Assembly (NCBI GenBank): GCA_026397965.1
Contig: JAPLTU010000050.1
Location: forward strand, 1-37,626
Source of the DNA: Verrucomicrobiota bacterium
GTDB taxonomy: Bacteria > Verrucomicrobiota > Verrucomicrobiia > Opitutales > UBA953
Reading direction: 5' to 3'
Length of the DNA stretch: 37,626 nucleotides
Below the pieces are notes generated by a model. It made no database searches. It had not been told where the DNA came from and saw only the letters and a list, made by a program, of their open reading frames with translations. A program made the translations under genes and the position numbers. This document shows positions 18,075 to 25,703 of the stretch, piece by piece (the stretch's first letter is position 1; every line of letters begins with the position of its first letter).

Positions 18075-18689
18075 TCAGAGGGCAGAGACCGGTGCGGGAG
18101 TCGGGCCGCCTGCTGGGGTAGGTGCTTTCGGCGCCGTGGTTGTGCTCGGGGCGACTTTTCCTGCGCCGGAGGTGATGACGCCAGAATAGTTAACATCGAC
18201 GATGACGGCCTTGCGATCCTTGGATCCCGATTGACGTCCGGCGGCGCTCTTGTCGGCTTGCTGTTCTCCCAAGGCCATGACTTCGATGTTCGCTTGGTTA
18301 GAACCGAGCTTTGTCAGGTAATCGCGAGCGGATTGGGCGCGACGGTCCGAAAGGCCTAGGTTATATTCTTCCGTACCGAATTGGTCCGTGTAACCAGCGA
18401 TAATCAATTTGGTTCCTTTGGCTTTGGCCGCGATGCCATCAAGCTTAGAACGTTCCTTGGCTTCGACGGTGTATTTATCGAAATCAAAGTAGACGGTCGC
18501 CAAAATGGCTTCGGGAGGAATGTTACCCGAGCGGATGGCATCGGCCATCCGATCAAAGCCAGCTGGACGATGGTCCAAACTGTCGGCACCATTACTTGCT
18601 CCGTTTTGGTTGAAATCGGAAGGTAAGCGAGAGGGACCGCAACCCACAAGGAGGGCGGAGGCAGCAAGGAGAAGAGAGAGGCGCTTCAT
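18075..18689 (-). CDS. OmpA/Pal-like peptidoglycan-associated lipoprotein
   Basis: A 204-residue outer-membrane lipoprotein with lipobox ALLVGC (Cys17) and an OmpA-like domain at about 65-170. Hallmarks are VYFDFDKYTVEAKERSKLDG, IIAGYTDQFGTEEYNLGLSD, and RRAQSARDYLTKLG, the peptidoglycan-binding surface including the conserved Asp and Arg. Pal tethers the outer membrane to peptidoglycan with the Tol system, but no tol genes are in the window. The C-terminal 35 residues are a Pro/Ala/Thr-rich tail beyond the usual domain end. The leader is pyrimidine-rich (CCTGCTTAACC). A divergence from classical Pal is the conserved-sequence variant DQFGTEEYN, where DxxGTxEYN is normal, so it fits well. Confidence 0.9.
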   Translation of the reverse strand: MKRLSLLLAASALLVGCGPSRLPSDFNQNGASNGADSLDHRPAGFDRMADAIRSGNIPPEAILATVYFDFDKYTVEAKERSKLDGIAAKAKGTKLIIAGYTDQFGTEEYNLGLSDRRAQSARDYLTKLGSNQANIEVMALGEQQADKSAAGRQSGSKDRKAVIVDVNYSGVITSGAGKVAPSTTTAPKAPTPAGGPTPAPVSAL

Positions 18690-18741
18690 GGTTAAGCAGG
18701 AATAAAGAAGGGCGGTGCGTGGTCGGCAAGCCTTGACTGGC

Positions 18742-19887
18742 CTAGTAACGGGCCACCGTGGTATCGATTTTCAGGGACCAAGCGTTGATTCCCCCCTGTA
18801 CATTGGAGACTTGGGCGTAGCCTTTGGCTCTTAAAAACTGGGTAACGCGCAAGCTCCGGCCGCCATGATGGCAGTGAATCAAAACGAGACGGTCTTGGGG
18901 GATTTCGGCTAAACGCTCCGGGATCATCCCCATCGGAATGAGTCGTGCTCCCGCAATATTACAAATACGAGCTTCGTCCGGTTCACGGACGTCGATCAGG
19001 AGTGGCGGCGTGGCGCTGGCTAAAAGTTGGGCAGATTGTTCGATGCTGACCTCTAAGGGAGTGGCGGACATGGAAGGAGGTGGCGGACAAACCGTGGCCG
19101 CATAGCGCGACGCTTCGATGCCAAGGATAGAAGGCTGATCGCCGCAAGTGGGACAGGACGCATCGCGGGCCAGGTTTAAAACCTTAGAGGTACCGGCGGA
19201 GATATCCACGACCATCAGCCGGGAAGCCACGCGGCGGCCGAGGATGATTGCGAAGACTTCGGCGGCCATCCATGAGCCGATGACCCCGCAAGTAGCTCCG
19301 AAGACTCCGGCATCGGCACAAGTCGGGACGGTTGATGCATCCGGCATGACGGGATAGACGCAACGATAACACCCGACCCGAGGAAGGAAGACGCCGACTT
19401 GGCCCTCCGAGCGCAGAACGCTACCATGTACTAAAGGTTTCTGGGCTAATGTACAGATGTCAGCGGCTAAAAAACGGGTCGCGAAATTATCCGTCCCGTC
19501 GACCACGAGGTCATAGCGACCGATCAGACTCTCGGCATTTTCGAGCGTCAGGCCTTCGGGATGCAGTGCGACTTGTAGACCTGGATTTATTTCCAACAGG
19601 GCCTCGGCGGCTGAAATCGTCTTGGGTAGCCCTAAGGTGTCGAAGCCGTGAATGATTTGGCGGTGAAGATTAGAAAGCTCGACTTTGTCCGGATCGGCGA
19701 TGCCGAGGGTACTCACACCGGCAGAGGCGAGATAGAGGGCGACGGGCGAGCCCAGGCCGCCAGCGCCTAAGATTAAAACCTTCGCGTCCCTGATTTTGAC
19801 TTGGCCACCCTCCCCGACTTCCGGCAGCCTTATCTGACGGGCATACAAGGCACGTTCGTGGCCGTTCAAAGGTGCATTCGCTGCCAT
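18742..19887 (-). CDS. E1-like sulfur-carrier adenylyltransferase fused to rhodanese (MoeB/ThiF type)
   Basis: A 381-residue cytoplasmic protein. Residues 1-250 form an E1-like domain: GAGGLGSP (41-48), the DPDKVELSNLHRQ nucleotide region, TCADAGVFG with the conserved cysteine (190), and zinc pairs CYRC (173-176) and CPTC (245-248). Residues 280-381 form a rhodanese domain with active-site Cys339 in LIHCHHGGRS. Such fusions activate the C-terminus of a MoaD- or ThiS-like carrier for molybdopterin, thiamine or cysteine synthesis; no carrier gene is in the window. I chose the ATG at 19887 (MAANAPLNGHERALYARQ) because family homology begins there; a TTG at 19938 would add 17 residues. Confidence 0.9.
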   Translation of the reverse strand: MAANAPLNGHERALYARQIRLPEVGEGGQVKIRDAKVLILGAGGLGSPVALYLASAGVSTLGIADPDKVELSNLHRQIIHGFDTLGLPKTISAAEALLEINPGLQVALHPEGLTLENAESLIGRYDLVVDGTDNFATRFLAADICTLAQKPLVHGSVLRSEGQVGVFLPRVGCYRCVYPVMPDASTVPTCADAGVFGATCGVIGSWMAAEVFAIILGRRVASRLMVVDISAGTSKVLNLARDASCPTCGDQPSILGIEASRYAATVCPPPPSMSATPLEVSIEQSAQLLASATPPLLIDVREPDEARICNIAGARLIPMGMIPERLAEIPQDRLVLIHCHHGGRSLRVTQFLRAKGYAQVSNVQGGINAWSLKIDTTVARY

Positions 19888-19985
19888 CGTCTCAGTGGAA
19901 GACACCTGGCCAAGGGTGTCAAACTCCTCCCAAGGCAACGAAGGTGTCGGATTGAAATATTTTTAAACCTCTCCACGGTGGGGTC

Positions 19986-20432
19986 GTGGCAAAAGTCTTC
20001 CTCGGCATTGATTATGGTTCAAAGCGAATTGGGCTCAGCCATGCCGATGAACTGGGCTTCGCCTTTGCCCTTCCGGCGGCGACCGCTCCCGAACTCGCTG
20101 AGAGGTTCAACCAAATCGCCCACGAAATTTCCCGACTTCACGTAACCCAGATCGTCCTCGGCTACCCCCTGTCCGTGGAAGGCGAACGGACCAAGCGTTG
20201 CGATGAAGTTGATGCCTTCGCCCTTGAGCTTGCCCGGCGTTTTCAACTTCCTATCGAAAAAATCGACGAGGCCTTGACCAGCCTCGCTGCTGATGAAATG
20301 GGCGGCCGTAAGCCACGCTCCAGTAAGGAACGGCAAGACCAAGCCCGCTCCGGCGAGCGCGATTCCCGGGCTGCCGCCGTCCTGTTGCAAGATTACCTGA
20401 ATAGTCGGGGTATCGGAACAAACCTCGCCTGA
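19986..20432 (+). CDS. ruvX: Putative pre-16S rRNA nuclease / Holliday junction resolvase YqgF
   Basis: A 148-residue RNase H-fold protein. The first catalytic aspartate is in FLGIDYGSKRIGLSHAD, followed by IVLGYPLSVEGERTKRC and a C-terminal SRAAAVLLQDYLNSRG helix with the expected acidic residues. YqgF proteins process the 5' end of 16S rRNA in E. coli. The start is GTG at 19986; there is no ATG nearby and the family N-terminus begins here. It starts 98 bases from the divergent E1-like gene and lies four bases before truA. Confidence 0.92.
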   Translation: MAKVFLGIDYGSKRIGLSHADELGFAFALPAATAPELAERFNQIAHEISRLHVTQIVLGYPLSVEGERTKRCDEVDAFALELARRFQLPIEKIDEALTSLAADEMGGRKPRSSKERQDQARSGERDSRAAAVLLQDYLNSRGIGTNLA

Positions 20433-20436
20433 TCCG

Positions 20437-21249
20437 ATGGCTAAGAAAAAACCGACGGTCGTAAAAGATGAACGTTTTTTGGCCACCGTGGCTTACGACG
20501 GAACGGATTATATCGGCTGGCAAATCCAGACCAGCCATGGGTCAATCCAAAGCGAACTCGAGGGTCGGCTTTCGCGCATCTTGAAGAAACCGATCACGAT
20601 CCATGGCAGTGGTCGGACGGATTCAGGCGTGCATAGCGTCGGCCAGACTTTTCACTTCGACGCTTTTTGGCCGCACCCGCCTAAGCTCTTGGTTCACGCC
20701 ATTAATTCCTGCGACCAAAAGGGCCTTTTGGTCACGCAGCTCCGGCGCGTCCCTTCTGCTTTTCACGCCCGTTATTCCGCTATCGGAAAGCGCTATCGCT
20801 ACGAAGTCTGCCACGGCTATCCCCCACCCTGGGAGGCAAGGTATTGCCTCGGTACGGGTAAGAAAATCATGGATATCGCCGCCATGCGTAAGGCGGCTAA
20901 ATTACTGGTCGGAAAACATAACTTCATCGCCTTTGGCGCCAATCACGGCCAATGCATGGAGAAGGAGAATCCGGTGAAAGACCTACGTCGGCTCGATGTC
21001 CGAATCAAAGGCCCCCGGATTACCATCATCACGGAAGGAAGTGGCTTTCTTTATAAAATGGTGCGACGCCTCGTCGGTGGGCTGCTTCGCGTCGGCGATC
21101 ATAAGATGCCTCCCGAACGCTTGGCCGCCTATCGCGAAGAACATATTATTACGGCGGAAGTCCCCACGGCCCCTGCCCGTGGACTTTTCATGGATAAGGT
21201 CACCTATGACCCCGCGACGCTTCGGCGGACGAAACGCAAGGCGCCTTAA
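20437..21249 (+). CDS. truA: tRNA pseudouridine synthase A
   Basis: A 270-residue cytoplasmic enzyme that converts uridines 38-40 of tRNA anticodon arms to pseudouridine. The catalytic aspartate lies in GSGRTDSGVHSVGQTFHFD. The N-terminal ATVAYDGTDYIGWQIQ and the later GSGFLYKMVRRLVGGLL are also typical. The N-terminal 10 residues and C-terminal tail are Lys-rich. It is probably cotranscribed with ruvX, four bases upstream. Both genes act on stable RNA. No clear terminator follows in the 82-base gap before the next gene. Confidence 0.95.
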   Translation: MAKKKPTVVKDERFLATVAYDGTDYIGWQIQTSHGSIQSELEGRLSRILKKPITIHGSGRTDSGVHSVGQTFHFDAFWPHPPKLLVHAINSCDQKGLLVTQLRRVPSAFHARYSAIGKRYRYEVCHGYPPPWEARYCLGTGKKIMDIAAMRKAAKLLVGKHNFIAFGANHGQCMEKENPVKDLRRLDVRIKGPRITIITEGSGFLYKMVRRLVGGLLRVGDHKMPPERLAAYREEHIITAEVPTAPARGLFMDKVTYDPATLRRTKRKAP

Positions 21250-21331
21250 GCAGTTCACCTTTTAAATGGCGCTTAATGCCGGCTTAATCTCCTAACTGGT
21301 AAACTTGTGACCCTTACCTCGCCCTGCTCCT

Positions 21332-22375
21332 ATGAAACTACTTACCCCCTCAGTATTTTTAATGATAGCCTGCTGTGCCCTGTGTGAAGGCGCAACGGGT
21401 GTCAACTTGGTCTCGATATTTGATAAGCGTTCGCTGGTTAAGCCCATCACCGAAATCGAAGGTACGCTCTCGGATGGTTCTAAGGCGACTGTTTATAAAA
21501 TCGTGGTGCGCTCAATTCCGTGGGATCACGCCATGGGCCCTTGGGCACCCAACACCCTGAATGACCAAGGCGGCTTTTGGGAAGACACGGTCGACAAGAA
21601 ACTCTACCGCGTCGACGCGACCTACCTGAAGCTCTTGAATACGCGCGGATGGAATATGTTCGAAGCGGATGGCACGGTGCATAAGACCAAAAACCGGACG
21701 GAGTTCGACAAGGTCGCCCGTCAGGAACTCGCTGGTTGGACGTTTGAACAAGCCAAGGCTGATGGCGTCATCAACTCGGTCATCGACCTACAACCCAGCG
21801 AACAAATCGTCACGCTTTTCTTACCCAAGAATCCGAAGGCGTCCGCCAAGGTCACCATGCTTCGACAGGCTAAGTTCTCCCCGCGTTCTGGATTGGGCAT
21901 CAGCGTCAATGGCGTGCGCTTCTTCCCGCCTGAGCCCGTTGATCGCATCACTGCCTTTCAAAATATCGCGCCCCTTGACCCTCAAGGCGGTCACACCGGC
22001 TTCGGACACGAATACCATTACCACCGCGCTCCCTCCGTCATGAATAACGATAAATCCGGCAAGGTCGTCGGGTTTGCTTTAGACGGTTTTCCAGTTCGGG
22101 CGCCCACCGAACCCGATGGCTCCGCCCCTAAGGGCTTAGACGCTATCCATGGCCACGAGCACGACAGTCTGGGTTACCATTATCACGTCAGCAACGATTG
22201 GCCCTACATCCTTGGCGGATTCAAAGGCCCTTTGGGCACGGCTTCACTTGGCGACGTCGACGTCTGTGATGCTACCAAGACCGGCGGCGACGGCGGCAAG
22301 GGTGGCAAAGGCGGCAAAGGCGGCGACGGTAAGAAAGGTCCACCCTCAGGAGGCGGTTCTCCTGGCGGTAAATAA
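21332..22375 (+). CDS. Secreted YHYH-domain protein with Gly/Lys-rich tail
   Basis: A 347-residue exported protein (signal peptide 1-21). The YHYH domain at about 180-305 has two histidine-rich signatures, GHEYHYHRAP (225-234) and GYHYHVSNDWPYILGGFKG (281-299), and GFALDGFPV between them. The domain is found in secreted and membrane proteins of bacteria; its function is unknown, though the conserved His and Tyr suggest metal or ligand binding. The last 30 residues are a Gly/Lys repeat encoded by 9-base units close to GGYGGCAAR (22293-22325). Six bases separate it from the sulfatase, and PEBP- and HupE-like genes follow. The promoter may include TAAACT at 21300-21305. No Shine-Dalgarno. Confidence 0.88.
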   Translation: MKLLTPSVFLMIACCALCEGATGVNLVSIFDKRSLVKPITEIEGTLSDGSKATVYKIVVRSIPWDHAMGPWAPNTLNDQGGFWEDTVDKKLYRVDATYLKLLNTRGWNMFEADGTVHKTKNRTEFDKVARQELAGWTFEQAKADGVINSVIDLQPSEQIVTLFLPKNPKASAKVTMLRQAKFSPRSGLGISVNGVRFFPPEPVDRITAFQNIAPLDPQGGHTGFGHEYHYHRAPSVMNNDKSGKVVGFALDGFPVRAPTEPDGSAPKGLDAIHGHEHDSLGYHYHVSNDWPYILGGFKGPLGTASLGDVDVCDATKTGGDGGKGGKGGKGGDGKKGPPSGGGSPGGK

Positions 22376-22381
22376 TCTGCG

Positions 22382-23701
22382 ATGCGCCACCTCCTCCTGT
22401 TTTTAAGCCTAGTCGGCTTGGTCGCCGCTCCGGCTCAGGTTCAGCGCAACGCACCTAACATCCTCATCTTGCTCGCGGATGATTTAGGCTGGAATGATGT
22501 CGGTTATCGTAACCCCAAGCGAGTCACGCCCGTCATCAATAAACTGGCTAAAGAAGGTATCGATCTTCAGCGCTTCTACACCTATCCGGTGTGCAGTCCG
22601 GCGCGCGCCGCCCTGCTTTCTGGCATTATGCCGCGACGTTTCGGCATCGTCGACGTCATGGGGCCAGGCCAACAGGGTATGCCGAAGACGGTCGTCACGC
22701 TTCCAGCCAAATTAAAAAGCCTAGGCTACCAAACTTCGCTCATCGGAAAATGGCATTTGGGAAATAATAACGGGCCGACAACCTACGGTTTCGATCACTT
22801 TTACGGTTTCCTGAGCGCCGAATTAGATTACTTTAAACACACTGATAAACGGGGCAAGCCGGACTGGCAGCGTGACGGTAAGCAGATTGAGGAGGTCGGC
22901 TATACCACTTACCTTTTTGCCGATGATGCGGTTAAGCAGATAAAGGCGCGTGATAAATCTCGCCCATTTTTCCTCCAAGTTGCTTTTAACGCTCCGCACA
23001 TCGATCTGGCCGCTCCGCCCGAACTGATTGAAAAACATAAGTCAGACGGGCTCTACGGAGCCGTGGTCGAGGGGCTGGATATCGGTATCGGTCGGGTCTT
23101 GGCGGCCTTGGACGAACAGGGCATCCGGAATAATACCCTAGTCATCTTTTGCTCAGATAACGGCGCACCTCAGCGGACCGGTTCCAATTTACCGCTTAAT
23201 AATTTCAAAGCGACGATCTACGAAGGTGGTATCCGCACCCCAGCGATCGTCCGTTGGCCAGGCCATACCCCCGTAGGGGTGGCGACCCAGTATGCCGTAG
23301 CCATGAATGACCTCTACCCTACTTTACTGCATGCCATCGGCTTACCGCTTGGCCCCGATGCGAAATTAGACGGCGTCAGCCAGTGGCAGGCGATTAGTTC
23401 AGGTAAGGCCATCGAGCGGACGCCTTTTTTAATCGCTTCACATGATATCGCCCTTTTTGACGGCGATTGGAAGCTCATCGAGTTTGGTGACGGCAAGCGT
23501 TCCCTCTTCAATCTTTCCACCGATATCTCTGAAACCAAGGACGAATGGGCGAAGCAACCCGAGCTCGCCGCCAAACTTGGCGCTAAATTAGATGAACTTA
23601 AAAAAGGCCTGCCGGCCGCACCTAACCGTCAAATGGACGGACCCGGTGGTGGTAAAAAAGGCGGCGGCAAAGGTGCGGGCGGTAAGGGTGCCACCAAGTA
23701 A
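22382..23701 (+). CDS. Secreted sulfatase, type I
   Basis: A 439-residue exported sulfatase (signal peptide about 1-19). The metal-binding aspartates are in ILILLADDLGWNDVG (Asp33, Asp34). The formylglycine site is canonical, C-x-P-x-R: CSPARAALLSG with Cys71. IGKWHLG and CSDNGAP are further active-site motifs. Cys71 must be oxidised to formylglycine by a maturase (FGE or anSME), which is not in the window. It likely removes sulfate esters from polysaccharides. The C-terminus is a Gly/Lys tail (GGKKGGGKGAGGKGATK) resembling that of the upstream YHYH protein. Cotranscribed with it. Confidence 0.93.
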   Translation: MRHLLLFLSLVGLVAAPAQVQRNAPNILILLADDLGWNDVGYRNPKRVTPVINKLAKEGIDLQRFYTYPVCSPARAALLSGIMPRRFGIVDVMGPGQQGMPKTVVTLPAKLKSLGYQTSLIGKWHLGNNNGPTTYGFDHFYGFLSAELDYFKHTDKRGKPDWQRDGKQIEEVGYTTYLFADDAVKQIKARDKSRPFFLQVAFNAPHIDLAAPPELIEKHKSDGLYGAVVEGLDIGIGRVLAALDEQGIRNNTLVIFCSDNGAPQRTGSNLPLNNFKATIYEGGIRTPAIVRWPGHTPVGVATQYAVAMNDLYPTLLHAIGLPLGPDAKLDGVSQWQAISSGKAIERTPFLIASHDIALFDGDWKLIEFGDGKRSLFNLSTDISETKDEWAKQPELAAKLGAKLDELKKGLPAAPNRQMDGPGGGKKGGGKGAGGKGATK

Positions 23702-23739
23702 ATCCCTTTCCCTTAATTTCATCTTAACCTGTTTTTTGT

Positions 23740-23745
23740 TATAAT
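23740..23745 (+). promoter_or_regulatory. Consensus -10 box before the PEBP-like gene
   Basis: TATAAT lies 16 bases before the ATG at 23762. Transcription would start near 23752, leaving a leader of about ten bases (CCCTCATCAA), too short for a normal Shine-Dalgarno interaction. No clear -35 element is seen in the T-rich upstream stretch. Confidence 0.6.
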
Positions 23746-23761
23746 CATTACCCCTCATCAA

Positions 23762-24481
23762 ATGCGACCATCACTCCGTAACCTCGTCCTGCTCGTTGGC
23801 ATCTTTTGTCTCTTGAATCCTCTCTCAGCCGCGGGGCCGACCGAAAAGGGTAAAGGTCAGGGCAAGAAATTGGAGTCTCCTGCTGGGACTGATTTCGTGA
23901 CCGCGGCTAAGCCCACCGGCAAGCCGGCCGGGAACTTTACTCTTACCAGTCCCGCCGTCAAAGACGGGGGCGATTTACCGAAAGAGTTCACGGGCGACGG
24001 AGAAAGCGCCAGCCCTCCCCTCGCTTGGACCAACGCGCCGCAAGGCACCCAGAGTTATGCGCTCATCATGCATCACCTTGATCCCGAAAATAAGACCAAG
24101 ATATATTGGATCATGTACGATATCGCACCGACGGTTAGTTCCGTAGCCAAGAACGTGCAAGATTTCGGCACCATGGGCAAAAGCACCGTCCACAATCGCC
24201 TCGAATACGCCCCACCCCACTCCAAGGGACCTGGTGCAAAAAAATACATCCTCACGCTCTTCGCCTTATCCGCGAAGCCAGACTTGAAGAACGCCATCCA
24301 GCCCATCACGGCGGAAGTGCTTTTGGCCGCCATCAAGGGTAAAATCTTAGGTACGGCAGATCTGAGCGTCATTTACACGAGGACCGCCGGAGCCTCTGAT
24401 GAAGAAGAAAAGCGGCCGGCCCGTAAAAGCGACCGCCCGAATGAGGCCGCCGAAACCCCGCCGGCTCGCCCGGCCAAGTAA
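23762..24481 (+). CDS. Secreted PEBP (YbhB/YbcL, Raf-kinase-inhibitor-like) protein
   Basis: A 239-residue exported protein (signal peptide 1-24). The PEBP fold spans about 58-205 with DGESASPPLAWTNAPQGTQS, the usual bacterial D-G-x3-S-P-P-L-x-W signature, then IYWIMYDIAP and HSKGPGAKKYILTLFAL. In classical PEBPs the last motif has H-x-Y; here it is K-K-Y, so the ligand pocket may differ. Family function in bacteria is largely unknown; some are phosphate- or lipid-binding. The N-terminal segment after the signal (TEKGKGQGKKLE) and the C-terminal 40 residues are Lys/Pro-rich. Neighbours are YHYH, sulfatase and HupE-like genes. Confidence 0.9.
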   Translation: MRPSLRNLVLLVGIFCLLNPLSAAGPTEKGKGQGKKLESPAGTDFVTAAKPTGKPAGNFTLTSPAVKDGGDLPKEFTGDGESASPPLAWTNAPQGTQSYALIMHHLDPENKTKIYWIMYDIAPTVSSVAKNVQDFGTMGKSTVHNRLEYAPPHSKGPGAKKYILTLFALSAKPDLKNAIQPITAEVLLAAIKGKILGTADLSVIYTRTAGASDEEEKRPARKSDRPNEAAETPPARPAK

Positions 24482-24531
24482 GGCTAGTTTGGGTTGGATT
24501 TAGGCGTCCAGATAGATAACCCATCTGGTTC

Positions 24532-25698
24532 GTGCTTTTTCGCCTCCTCATCCTGTCTTTTGGGCTACTTGTAGCTCCAGCCTGTTTCGGTCACCCGGAA
24601 TGGAAAGAAGCTTCCTGCATCGGCGTGCTTGATGAACAGAATAAGTTTAGTTTCACCATCAAGTTTGATATCCCTTCCTTCCTTGTCGGCAAGCTGCCGA
24701 AAGAGGCGACCGTCCAGGAATTAGATGACCTCATGTTTGACGAAGGTCGGCTGCCCGCCGCCTACGCTCTTCGCCCCGATAAGTTCAAGGAACGTTTCGT
24801 TATCAAGGCGGATGGAAAAGTTTTATCAGTCAGGATTTTGAATTTTCCGACGGCCGCTGAAATCAAAGCCCAATCCGCCCGTCAAGGCGAAGCCGATCGC
24901 TACCCGGTGTTGATGAACGTTAAGGCGGAAGTACAAATCCCCGCCGACACTACTAAGGTCGAGGTCTTATTCCCGGCGGAACTGGGCACGGTCTTTACCA
25001 ATCTTCGACGTGGCATGGAATACCAGGTCGTCATGGCAGTGATTCCTCATGAGCCTGGCGACTTCGTCATCGGTGATGAAAAGAGCGGTCAGGTCGATGA
25101 ACTGCCTTGGTATGCTCACGTGAAAGCCTTCTTGGTCGGATTGCTTGGCGACGGCTTCGCCCATGTGATTCCGAGCGGCTGGGATCACTGCTTGTTCATG
25201 ATGGCGATGTTTCTCGGCGCGGCCTCGCTCCGTCAGGCGCTGAGTCGATCCCTCATTTTCACGGTGGGACATAGCATCACCTTGACGGCTGTGGCCTTAG
25301 GCTATCTCGGTCAGGTCGGCCTGTGGATTGAACCCGTCATCGCCCTGACCATAGGTTTAGGCGGCTTGATGGCCTATCTCGGCAAGGCCTCCCATCGACA
25401 GATGTTACTAATTCCTGCCACCTTCGGGCTGGTGCACGGCTTAGGTTTTGCGGCGGCGGTTTCTGATCGATTAAAGGATTGGGATCGGGCGAGCATCGTT
25501 AAAATTCTCGTCGGGTTCAATCTCGGGGTCGAACTGGCGCAGGTCGCCGTCATCCTGGCCGTCGCGCTTGTTCTGACCTTAATTGCCCGCACGCGCATCC
25601 CGCAGTTGCCGCTACGTCGAGCGCTCTGCCTAAGTGTAGCCATCGCAGGCTTCGGTATTATGGCCTACCGCATCCTCGATCTCGCCGGAGTCGTCTGA
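24532..25698 (+). CDS. HupE/UreJ-family membrane protein with N-terminal periplasmic domain
   Basis: A 388-residue protein with a signal peptide (1-20) cleaved before His21 (HPEWKEAS), an extracytoplasmic domain (21-195) and six or so helices in the C-terminal half. Family motifs are HVIPSGWDHCLFMMAMFLG (211-229), FTVGHSITLTAVALG and FGLVHGLGFAAAV. HupE/UreJ proteins transport nickel or related metals; the long N-terminal domain marks a subgroup whose substrate is not known. An N-terminal histidine after cleavage could bind metal. The start is GTG (GTGCTTTTTCGC), preceded by an inverted repeat CCAGAT/ATCTGG (24508-24528). It ends 5 bases from the convergent sulfatase. Confidence 0.88.
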   Translation: MLFRLLILSFGLLVAPACFGHPEWKEASCIGVLDEQNKFSFTIKFDIPSFLVGKLPKEATVQELDDLMFDEGRLPAAYALRPDKFKERFVIKADGKVLSVRILNFPTAAEIKAQSARQGEADRYPVLMNVKAEVQIPADTTKVEVLFPAELGTVFTNLRRGMEYQVVMAVIPHEPGDFVIGDEKSGQVDELPWYAHVKAFLVGLLGDGFAHVIPSGWDHCLFMMAMFLGAASLRQALSRSLIFTVGHSITLTAVALGYLGQVGLWIEPVIALTIGLGGLMAYLGKASHRQMLLIPATFGLVHGLGFAAAVSDRLKDWDRASIVKILVGFNLGVELAQVAVILAVALVLTLIARTRIPQLPLRRALCLSVAIAGFGIMAYRILDLAGVV

Positions 25699-25703
25699 GA
25701 TTT

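Noticed and set aside
22293..22325. Short tandem repeats resembling a CRISPR or minisatellite
   Set aside because: They are 9-base in-frame repeats encoding Gly-Gly-Lys inside a gene, without spacers.
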